6,165 nucleotides of DNA, from NCBI GenBank assembly GCA_029857855.1, contig JAOUGG010000166.1, positions 1-6,165 on the forward strand, in the 5' to 3' direction. Below the pieces are notes generated by a model. It saw only the letters and a program-made list of their open reading frames with translations, was not told where the DNA came from and did no database searches. Below, in pieces: positions 1-5,229 of the stretch; the stretch's first letter is position 1; every line of letters begins with the position of its first letter. The position numbers were made by a program, and so were the translations under genes. Source of the DNA: Acidimicrobiia bacterium. Its GTDB lineage: Bacteria; Actinomycetota; Acidimicrobiia; Acidimicrobiales; SZUA-35.

Positions 1-618
1 GCCGCAGCCGTCCTGGCCACGATGGCCACGCTGCCCGCGATCAGGGCTCAGGTCGAGGTGACCGGCTACATACCGCTGACCGACAACATGACCGGTCCCG
101 ACGCCCAACGCCCGGGCGACGTGTTCACGGCCCGCAACGGCAAGACCGTGGAGGTTCTCAACACCGATGCCGAGGGTCGACTCATCCTGGCCGACGCGTT
201 GAGTCTGGCCGCCGAGTCCGATGCCGATGCGATCATCGAGATGTCGACCCTTACCGGCTCGGCCACTGCGGCACTCGGACAGTCCTACGCCGCGCTGTTG
301 GCCACCGACGACGACCTGGCGGCCCGTATCGAGGCGAGTTCGACCCGAACCGCCGAGAAGCTGTGGCGGTTGCCTCTGCCGGAGGAGTATCGTTCGCAGC
401 TCGATTCGTCGGTCGCCGACCTTCGCAACATCGGCACCAGCCCCTACGGCGGAGCCCTCATCGCCGGGCTGTTCCTCAAGGAGTTCGTCGGCGACAAGCC
501 GTTCGCCCACATCGATCTCGGCCTCTCGGCGCTCTCCGAGGCGAGCAAGGGTATCAACGTCAAGGGTGCAACCGGCTACGGGGTTCGCCTCCTGATCGAC
601 ACGCTGGCCGACTGGTAG
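1..618 (+). CDS. pepA: Leucyl aminopeptidase, M17 family (PepA), 3' part only
   Basis: This is the C-terminal 205 residues of a cytosolic, two-metal M17 aminopeptidase that removes N-terminal residues from peptides. The reading frame is open from base 1, so the start lies upstream of the window; the first ATG, at 22, is internal. The family signature NTDAEGRLILADAL is at visible residues 54-67. It supplies the Asp and Glu metal ligands and the catalytic Arg (visible D56, E58, R60, equivalent to D352, E354 and R356 of E. coli PepA). The other metal ligands and the catalytic Lys belong to the missing part; the window opens within the AAxVLATM helix that follows them. STLTGSATAALG at 82-93 and KGATGYGV near the C-terminus are also typical. 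The segment HIDLGLSALSEASKG differs from the usual HxDxAGxAW pattern, which suggests a divergent paralogue. The stop is TAG, 70 bp before the ATG of the next gene. Confidence 0.93.
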   Translation, partial: AAAVLATMATLPAIRAQVEVTGYIPLTDNMTGPDAQRPGDVFTARNGKTVEVLNTDAEGRLILADALSLAAESDADAIIEMSTLTGSATAALGQSYAALLATDDDLAARIEASSTRTAEKLWRLPLPEEYRSQLDSSVADLRNIGTSPYGGALIAGLFLKEFVGDKPFAHIDLGLSALSEASKGINVKGATGYGVRLLIDTLADW

Positions 619-656
619 AGCTCGCACCGGGCAATCAGCGCTTGGACATCTGGTAA

Positions 657-678
657 ATCGGCACTCCGCCGTGCCGAT
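657..678 (+). promoter_or_regulatory. Perfect 8-bp hairpin between pepA and the sugar transferase
   Basis: ATCGGCAC (657-664) and GTGCCGAT (671-678) are exact inverted repeats around a six-base loop, TCCGCC. No T-run follows, so this is not a classical intrinsic terminator. It could still end pepA transcription in the U-tract-free manner proposed for some actinobacteria. The 3' arm contains the GTG at 671 and ends one base before AGGT (679-682), the probable ribosome binding site for the ATG at 689. It may therefore also tune translation of the transferase. Confidence 0.5.
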
Positions 679-688
679 AGGTCCTGGA

Positions 689-2104
689 ATGGCCGCCCCG
701 ACCCGAGACAAGCCCGAGATCGAGGCACCCGCGGGCGACGGCCCGTCGGGTCGCCGGGGCGTGCTCCGCCGGCGGGCCTTCGTCGTCGCCTGTGATGTCG
801 GAGCGCTCATCGCCGGGGCACTGATCGCCCGACGGTCGGTGCCGACCGCCGACCTGCCGTGGTGGTCGGTCGTCTTGTTCGCGTTGACGTTCTGGCTGTT
901 CATCATCGCGTCGAACCTCTACAACTCCCGTCTGGCCACCGATCGAAACGAGGAGCTGGCCCGGGTGGCACGCAGTGGCGTGCGGGCTGTCATCGTGCTC
1001 GGACTCGTGGTGGTCGTCCTCGGTGTCGACGTCGGCTACCGGTCGATCATGTTCCTGTTGTTGTCGTCGGTGTCGACGGTGGGGGTCGTGCGGGAGTGCC
1101 TACGGTTGTGGTTCGCCCGGCGCCGTCAGGCAGGCCAGGGTCTCTGGGGTTCGGTGCTCGTGGCGGGGGAGGAGGAGGCTGTCGACTTCCGCCGCCGTAT
1201 CGAAGCCGACAGCTCGAGTCCCCACATCGTCCTTGCCCATGTCGATCCGGACGAGTGTGAGGGGGCCGAGGAACTCGTGACCAGGACGGTGAGCGCCGCT
1301 CGGCGGTCGGGGGCCCAGGGGGCGATCGTGGTCGAGTCGCTGCTCGACGCCCGAACCGCCAACGCCCTGGTGCGGGGTCTGCTTCAGGCCCATCTGTATG
1401 TCGACCTGGCGTCGACGCTGGTCGACATCTCCGCCGACCGGTTGGCCACACGCAGCCTCGGCTCCGGCATCGTGACCTGGATTGCACCGCGGCCCAAGTC
1501 GGGCTGGCGGGGCCGGGCGAAGCGGTTGTTCGACGTCGTCGTGGCATCGACGGTGCTGGCGGTCGTGAGCCCGGTGTTCGCCGTGATCGCTCTCGTGATC
1601 AAGGTGACGTCGCCAGGAGCGGTCTTCTTCCGCCAGGAGCGGGTTGGTCGCTACGGCGAACCGTTCGACATGTTGAAGTTCCGATCGATGGTGGTCAACG
1701 CCGAGGAGCTCCTGGCCGAGCTCCAGCTCGGCAACGAGGGCTCAGGTCCCCTGTTCAAGATGAAATCCGATCCGCGTGTCACGTCGATCGGTCGCTTCAT
1801 CCGCAAGAGCTCACTCGACGAGTTGCCCCAACTGCTCAACGTCCTGCGCAACGAGATGAGCCTGGTGGGGCCTCGCCCGGCGCTGCGGGCGGAGATGGCG
1901 GACTGGGAACCGGCCCTGTACGCACGGCTGGACGTCAAGCCGGGAATCACCGGAATGTGGCAGGTCTCCGGCCGGAGCGGGACCACCTTTGCCGAGTACA
2001 CGCGGCTCGATCTGTACTACGTGCACAACTGGTCGATGCTGGTCGATCTGTCCATCATGTTGCGCACCATCCCCGCCGTGCTGCGGAGCGAAGGCGCCTA
2101 CTGA
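689..2104 (+). CDS. Polyprenyl-phosphate sugar-1-phosphate transferase (exopolysaccharide type)
   Basis: This integral membrane enzyme probably moves a sugar-1-phosphate from a nucleotide sugar to a polyprenyl phosphate, the first step of exopolysaccharide or glycan assembly. Numbered from ATG 689 (471 residues), four hydrophobic segments lie near 29-47, 58-75, 98-113 and 119-134. A Rossmann-like middle domain starts at GSVLVAG (154-160). The C-terminal sugar transferase domain spans about 278-465. It shows KRLFDVV, a long membrane-inserted helix (about 281-305), RQERVGR, MLKFRSM, SSLDELPQLLN (374-384), SLVGPRP and KPGITGMWQVSGRS. D377-E378 correspond to the catalytic Asp-Glu pair known from PglC/WbaP relatives. 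The length fits the WbaP/WcaJ-like group. ATG 689 is preferred over GTG 671 because AGGT (679-682) sits six bases upstream of it, whereas GTG 671 has no ribosome binding site and lies in a hairpin stem. The sugar cannot be told from sequence. No other polysaccharide genes are visible. Confidence 0.93.
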   Translation: MAAPTRDKPEIEAPAGDGPSGRRGVLRRRAFVVACDVGALIAGALIARRSVPTADLPWWSVVLFALTFWLFIIASNLYNSRLATDRNEELARVARSGVRAVIVLGLVVVVLGVDVGYRSIMFLLLSSVSTVGVVRECLRLWFARRRQAGQGLWGSVLVAGEEEAVDFRRRIEADSSSPHIVLAHVDPDECEGAEELVTRTVSAARRSGAQGAIVVESLLDARTANALVRGLLQAHLYVDLASTLVDISADRLATRSLGSGIVTWIAPRPKSGWRGRAKRLFDVVVASTVLAVVSPVFAVIALVIKVTSPGAVFFRQERVGRYGEPFDMLKFRSMVVNAEELLAELQLGNEGSGPLFKMKSDPRVTSIGRFIRKSSLDELPQLLNVLRNEMSLVGPRPALRAEMADWEPALYARLDVKPGITGMWQVSGRSGTTFAEYTRLDLYYVHNWSMLVDLSIMLRTIPAVLRSEGAY

Positions 2105-2126
2105 CGGAACGCCCGAGCCGGGTCGA

Positions 2127-2672
2127 TCACGCGGCGTCGGCCGGATCCCGCTCGACCGACCAGGTGGTCAGCGATCGCCGCTGGGTGCGGCGGCGTTGCG
2201 TGTCGAGCCAGATCTGGTGGGCGTCCCGCAGATGCTCGGGTAGCCGCTTGACCTGCCGGGCCGTGAGTGGAGCCATCCGGCGCCGCACCACGAACAATTC
2301 GCCGTTCCGCTGGGCCAACTGGAAACGGCAGGCACGACCGACGGCACGCCAGAACGGACCATGCTTTCCGCCTTTCATTCCGAGACCGAGCTCCCGGGCC
2401 CATTCGAGCGGATCGAGTTCGAAGCCGTCGGGGCTGCGCTCCAACCGGGCGGCCAGTCGTCGCACGAGAAACAGGCAGGACGGACCGAGAACGGCCAGCC
2501 AGAACTGCTCGACGTACGGCGAGCGGGGATCGTGGCCCAGGCTGTCGAGGACGGGGTCGTGCCACGAGCGGACGAGCAGCCGATCCTCGGGAAACACGGG
2601 TTCGGATCGGTCGGTGACCGGTGGCGGTGGCGACTGGCCGGCAACGGTGGCGAGGTTGTGGGAGGCGGGCAT
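2127..2672 (-). CDS. Conserved hypothetical protein, 181 aa, function unknown
   Basis: I do not recognise a named function. The protein is soluble-looking, with no signal peptide or membrane helix. It has a proline-rich N-terminus (PPPP at 15-18), then a conserved-looking core of about residues 30-155. Landmarks are VRSWHDPVLDSLGHDPRSPY (34-53), VEQFWLAVLGPS (54-65), RRLAARLE (71-78), LDPLEWARELGLG (86-98) and HGPFWRAVGRACRFQLA (104-120). These are followed by a strand-like FVVRRRMAPL and a basic tail (RRRTQRR). The style resembles uncharacterised proteins I recall from actinobacteria, and the helix-helix-strand run could be a winged helix; both are impressions. ATG 2672 is the firm start: AGGAG (2681-2685, minus strand) lies eight bases upstream. 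The gene converges on the sugar transferase, with 22 bp between the stops, and diverges from the sirtuin gene. Its promoter is probably at 2778-2806. Confidence 0.85.
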   Translation of the reverse strand: MPASHNLATVAGQSPPPPVTDRSEPVFPEDRLLVRSWHDPVLDSLGHDPRSPYVEQFWLAVLGPSCLFLVRRLAARLERSPDGFELDPLEWARELGLGMKGGKHGPFWRAVGRACRFQLAQRNGELFVVRRRMAPLTARQVKRLPEHLRDAHQIWLDTQRRRTQRRSLTTWSVERDPADAA

Positions 2673-2680
2673 GACGGGTT

Positions 2681-2685
2681 CTCCT
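2681..2685 (-). promoter_or_regulatory. Ribosome binding site of the 181-aa hypothetical gene
   Basis: Read on the minus strand this is AGGAG, eight bases before the ATG at 2672-2670. It is the clearest Shine-Dalgarno sequence in the window, and it fixes the start codon of the hypothetical gene. Confidence 0.75.
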
Positions 2686-2777
2686 GATGGATGGTCGGAG
2701 CCGTGGAGGCTGACGAACAGCGAGCAGAGGGAAGGATTCGCCGGTGCCGGTGTGGGGCACGTGACCGATCTGGTTCG

Positions 2778-2806
2778 ACCCTAGGCGCAGCAATAACAGA
2801 AATCAA
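2778..2806 (-). promoter_or_regulatory. Sigma-70-like promoter of the 181-aa hypothetical gene
   Basis: On the minus strand a -35 element TTGATT (2806-2801) is followed, after exactly 17 bases, by a -10 element TAGGGT (2783-2778), of the actinobacterial TANNNT type. Transcription would start near 2771, giving a leader of roughly 99 nt before the ATG at 2672. The elements lie at the edge of an AT-rich patch in an otherwise GC-rich region. The leader contains CACGTG (2758-2763) and a small GTGCC/GGCAC inverted repeat (2744-2748 and 2756-2760). Confidence 0.55.
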
Positions 2807-2829
2807 GAGTAAACAGAAGAAATACAGAA
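2796..2829 (-). repeat. Three ACAGAA (TTCTGT) direct repeats in a divergent promoter region
   Basis: On the plus strand ACAGAA occurs at 2796-2801, 2813-2818 and 2824-2829, in the AT-rich patch of the divergent intergenic region. The first copy touches the proposed -35 box of the minus-strand promoter, and the other two lie just upstream of it. This arrangement would suit an activator or repressor site. The regulator is unknown, and low-complexity A-richness could explain part of the repetition. Confidence 0.4.
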
Positions 2830-2892
2830 TATTGAGTGTCGGCACTGACCGGCGAGGGGCGACCTCGACTGGTGGCTGCCCGCGTCAGCCAA

Positions 2893-2898
2893 TACGGT
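2893..2898 (+). promoter_or_regulatory. Possible -10 element for leaderless transcription of the sirtuin gene
   Basis: TACGGT fits the TANNNT -10 consensus and ends seven bases before the GTG at 2906, so transcription would begin at or next to the start codon. No Shine-Dalgarno sequence lies upstream of that GTG, as expected for a leaderless mRNA. I found no convincing -35 element at the normal distance. Confidence 0.35.
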
Positions 2899-2905
2899 AC
2901 GTCGG

Positions 2906-3724
2906 GTGACCGACGAGAGCGCCGCCAGTGAATCCACCGCTGCATCCGCCGTTGAATCCGTCGCTGGTCCGAGCCCCGCGGCCGTCGCAGCTGAGGCCGC
3001 TCGGCTCGTCGACCGGGCCGAGCGGGTGGTCGTTCTCACCGGCGCCGGCATCTCGACCGACTCCCGAATTCCCGACTTCCGAGGCCCCCAGGGTGTCTGG
3101 ACCAAAAACCCTGCCGCCGAGAAGGCGGCCACACTGCAGAACTACGTGGCCGAGCCCGAGCTGCGGCGCCAGGCCTGGCGGGTCCGACTCGACAGCCCCA
3201 TGTGGGCCGCGGAACCGAATCCGGGACACCGGGCTCTGCTTCGGCTGGAGCGACGGAGCAAGCTCTACACGTTGGTCACCCAGAACGTCGACGGCCTCCA
3301 TCACGCGGCGGGTTCCGATCCGACCCGCATCGTCGAGGTCCACGGAACGGCCCGGGAGGTCGCCTGCCTGCGTTGCGACTACCGCGATCCGATGCAGGTC
3401 GCGCTCGATCGCGTGCGACAGGGGGAGGACGACCCCGACTGTCCCACCTGTGGTGGAATCCTCAAGTCGGCCACGATCAGCTTCGGGCAGAACCTGGTCC
3501 CGGAGGACATCCGGCGGGCCAACGACGCCGCGCTGTCCTGCGACCTGTTGCTGGCGGTCGGGAGTACGCTCGCCGTCTTCCCGGTCGCCCGGGTGGTTCC
3601 GCTCGCCAAACAGACCGGCGCATCGATCGTGATCCTCAACGGCGAACCCACCGAGATGGATCACCTGGCCGATGTGGTGGTTCGAGGTTCCATCAGCGAC
3701 CTCCTGCCGATCATCGTCGGCTGA
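2906..3724 (+). CDS. Sir2-family NAD-dependent protein deacylase (sirtuin)
   Basis: This cytosolic enzyme is expected to remove acetyl or other acyl groups from lysines, consuming NAD+ and releasing nicotinamide and O-acyl-ADP-ribose. The 272 residues carry all the hallmarks. GAGISTDSRIPDFRGP (46-61) is the NAD-binding loop, TQNVDGLHHAAG (125-136) follows, and EVHGT (144-148) holds the catalytic H146. C154/C157 and C179/C182 form the zinc site, GS (219-220) lies in the Rossmann fold, and LNG (244-246) comes late in the domain. The FRGPQGVWT stretch resembles the SIRT6/SIRT7 type more than CobB. R54 stands where most sirtuins have Gly. The first 27 residues are Ala/Ser-rich and probably disordered. 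GTG 2906 is the only usual start between the in-frame TGA at 2846 and the domain. It is a single-domain protein without an effector domain, so a metabolic or regulatory deacylase is likelier than a defence protein. Confidence 0.93.
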   Translation: MTDESAASESTAASAVESVAGPSPAAVAAEAARLVDRAERVVVLTGAGISTDSRIPDFRGPQGVWTKNPAAEKAATLQNYVAEPELRRQAWRVRLDSPMWAAEPNPGHRALLRLERRSKLYTLVTQNVDGLHHAAGSDPTRIVEVHGTAREVACLRCDYRDPMQVALDRVRQGEDDPDCPTCGGILKSATISFGQNLVPEDIRRANDAALSCDLLLAVGSTLAVFPVARVVPLAKQTGASIVILNGEPTEMDHLADVVVRGSISDLLPIIVG

Positions 3725-3749
3725 CCGCCGTCGTCCGGAACGCGGTCGA

Positions 3750-3755
3750 TAGGGT
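3750..3755 (+). promoter_or_regulatory. Possible -10 element (TAGGGT) upstream of the rhodanese-ThiF gene
   Basis: TAGGGT matches the TANNNT form and is identical to the -10 proposed for the hypothetical gene. It lies in the 79-bp gap after the sirtuin stop and would give a leader of about 40 nt. I cannot find a convincing -35 element, so read-through from the sirtuin gene remains equally possible. Confidence 0.33.
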
Positions 3756-3803
3756 TGAATCCAGGTCGGTCCGAACAACCGGCCATCCCGGGAAAGGAAG
3801 CTG

Positions 3804-4967
3804 ATGACGTCGTTTCGTGAGCTGCTGGCGGCCACGAGGTCCCAGATCAAAGAGGTCGATCCGGCGACCGCGTCCGACGCACTCGCCGCCGGAGCCGTAC
3901 TACTCGACGTCCGCGAACCCGACGAGATCGCGCAGGGTGTCGTGCCGGGATCGATACACATCGTGCGGGGTAATCTCGAGGCGCAGGTCGAGTCGCGGCT
4001 GCCCGACAAGTCGGCTGCCGTGGTGGTCATGTGCGCCGGCGGAACGAGATCGGCCTTCGCGGCCAGAACGCTCCAGGAGCTCGCCTACACCGATGTGGTG
4101 TCGATGGACGGGGGCTTCAACCGCTGGAAGGACGAGGGTCGATCGTGGCAGATCCCGTCGATGCTGAGCGCCGACCAGCGAAATCGCTACAGCCGTCATC
4201 TGCTGTTGCCCGAGGTCGGCGAGGAAGGTCAGAAGCGGCTGCTCGGATCCCGGGTTCTGCTCCTCGGTGCCGGTGGTCTCGGTTCGCCCGCCGCACTCTA
4301 CCTGACGGCGGCCGGCGTCGGCACGCTCGGCATCGTCGACATGGACTCGGTCGACGAGTCGAACCTCCAGCGCCAGATCCTCCACAATCGTGATCGGGTG
4401 GGGGAGCGCAAGGTCGATTCGGCTCGGACGACGTTGGCCGCGCTCAACCCGGACGTCGACATCGTCACCTTTGACACGCGCCTGGCGGCCGACAACGTCG
4501 AGGCGATCCTGGAGGGATTCGACGTCGTCATCGACGGCGCCGACAACTTCGTGAGCCGCTACCTGTTGAACGACGCCTCGGTGAAGCTCGGCATACCCGT
4601 GGTGCACGGATCGATCTTCCGCTTCGAGGGCCAGGTCACCGTCTTCGATCCCCTCCGGGGCCCGACCTACCGCGACTTCCTACCCCAGCCGCCACCACCG
4701 GAACTGGCGCCGAGTTGCTCGGAGGCCGGGGTGCTGGGAGTGCTGCCGGGGATCATCGGCTCGTTGCAGGCGCTCGAGGCGATCAAGCTGCTCCTCGATG
4801 TGGGCGATCCGTTGATCGGCCGGCTGCTCACCTTCGATGCCCTGGAGCTGTCGTTTCGTGAATACAAGCTCAACCCCGATCCGGCCAACGAGGTGACGTG
4901 GGCCAATCGCGACCGGATCGAGGTCGTGGAACTCGACGGGGTGTGCGCCCCGAGTGTCGGCGCCTGA
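3804..4967 (+). CDS. Rhodanese-ThiF fusion: MoeB/MoeZ-type adenylyltransferase-sulfurtransferase
   Basis: It probably adenylates the C-terminal glycine of a small ubiquitin-like sulfur carrier (MoaD, ThiS or CysO type) and passes sulfur to it, for molybdopterin, thiamine or cysteine synthesis. Of 387 residues, about 15-117 form a rhodanese domain with active-site loop CAGGTRS (C77-S83). The E1-like domain covers about 125-355. It has RYSRHLLLPE, the nucleotide loop GAGGLGSP (155-162), DMDSVDESNLQRQ (179-191) and GADN with D247, near the catalytic Asp of MoeB. PSCSEAGVLG has C305 at the position of MOCS3 Cys239. Both zinc CxxC pairs of E. coli MoeB are absent: T288 and D291 replace the first, and no CxxC occurs in the tail. 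From memory, mycobacterial MoeZ also lacks them, but MoeZ carries its rhodanese domain at the C-terminus. AAAGGA (3793-3798) lies five bases before ATG 3804. The carrier protein is not encoded here. Confidence 0.92.
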   Translation: MTSFRELLAATRSQIKEVDPATASDALAAGAVLLDVREPDEIAQGVVPGSIHIVRGNLEAQVESRLPDKSAAVVVMCAGGTRSAFAARTLQELAYTDVVSMDGGFNRWKDEGRSWQIPSMLSADQRNRYSRHLLLPEVGEEGQKRLLGSRVLLLGAGGLGSPAALYLTAAGVGTLGIVDMDSVDESNLQRQILHNRDRVGERKVDSARTTLAALNPDVDIVTFDTRLAADNVEAILEGFDVVIDGADNFVSRYLLNDASVKLGIPVVHGSIFRFEGQVTVFDPLRGPTYRDFLPQPPPPELAPSCSEAGVLGVLPGIIGSLQALEAIKLLLDVGDPLIGRLLTFDALELSFREYKLNPDPANEVTWANRDRIEVVELDGVCAPSVGA

Positions 4968-4969
4968 CG

Positions 4970-5095
4970 GCGCATCGGTGCCCGACGCCCGAGTGGGGTG
5001 AGCATGTCCCCGCCGCCGGCCTCGGCCAGGGACAGCACGGCGAGTGCGAGGTCGGCCTGGAAGTCGGCCGACCGGTCCACGGTGGCGTGAGAGCC
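4970..5095 (-). other. Coding-like stretch on the minus strand, possible gene remnant
   Basis: The 225 bp between the ThiF-type gene and the MocR gene hold no confident gene. On the minus strand, a frame from about 5095 down to the MoeB-like stop has codon use like the real genes (nearly nine in ten third positions are G or C). It reads ADFQADLALAVLSLAEAGG and then DMLTPLGRR. The only nearby start is GTG 5080, without a ribosome binding site. The frame has no stop until 4667, deep in the convergent gene. The DLALAVxLAxEAG style vaguely recalls the N-terminus of inositol-monophosphatase-like proteins. It may be the decayed 5' end of a truncated gene, or chance in GC-rich DNA. Confidence 0.2.
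5050..5073 (+). terminator. Candidate terminator hairpin after the rhodanese-ThiF gene
   Basis: GGTCGGCC (5050-5057) and GGCCGACC (5066-5073) form a perfect GC-rich 8-bp stem with an eight-base loop, 83 bp past the stop codon. There is no T-run after it. This could be a U-tract-independent terminator or simply a stable structure in GC-rich DNA. Confidence 0.3.
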
Positions 5096-5229
5096 AATAG
5101 TGGGAGATTGGTGGCCCGAATCGAACCGATTGGACCAGTTTCTCGTTATTGGACTTGAGGTTGCTGGGGTCATGGGTTCATATTGGATCCCAATGACCAC
5201 GATTGACAGTGCCAAACCCGTCAAATTGG
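5094..5229 (+). promoter_or_regulatory. Cluster of ATTGG/CCAAT boxes, probable operator of the MocR gene
   Basis: Seven copies of the pentamer ATTGG or its complement lie in 136 bp: CCAAT 5094-5098, ATTGG 5107-5111, 5129-5133, 5148-5152 and 5182-5186, CCAAT 5190-5194, and ATTGG 5225-5229. Two copies extend to ATTGGAC, 19 bp apart. Two others extend to ATTGGATCC, at 5182-5190 and 5225-5233. The 5182 copy forms the palindrome ATTGG-ATC-CCAAT, which overlaps the start codon. MocR and GntR regulators commonly bind direct or inverted repeats near their own promoter, so autoregulation is the natural reading. Binding by this protein is inferred. Confidence 0.5.
5155..5184 (+). promoter_or_regulatory. 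Possible promoter of the MocR gene
   Basis: TTGAGG (5155-5160) and CATATT (5179-5184) are 18 bp apart, each matching four of six consensus bases. Transcription would start around 5191, almost at the ATG at 5193, giving a leaderless or nearly leaderless mRNA. ATTGG boxes lie just before the -35 element and just after the -10 element, where bound protein would block polymerase. Confidence 0.35.

Noticed and set aside
671..688. GTG 671 as the start of the sugar transferase
   Set aside because: There is no ribosome binding site before it and it lies in a hairpin arm; ATG 689 has AGGT at a suitable distance. It is not excluded entirely, because the frame is open there.
2375..2845. Minus-strand 156-codon frame starting with a hydrophobic, signal-peptide-like segment
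   Set aside because: The hydrophobic start comes from translating the AT-rich promoter patch, and the rest overlaps the well-supported hypothetical gene in another frame.
2906..3724. SIR2-type anti-phage defence system
   Set aside because: The protein is a complete stand-alone deacylase with a zinc site and catalytic His. It has no fused TIR, SLOG, STAND or helicase domain, and no neighbouring defence gene is visible.
2885..4030. Long minus-strand open frame (381 codons) opposite the sirtuin and rhodanese regions
   Set aside because: It lies antisense to two genes with unmistakable motifs, and its translation shows no recognisable family features. Long antisense frames are expected in GC-rich DNA.
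4960..4973. Small GCGCC-TGAC-GGCGC hairpin over the stop codon of the rhodanese-ThiF gene
   Set aside because: The stem is only five base pairs, has no T-run and overlaps coding sequence. It is common by chance at this base composition.
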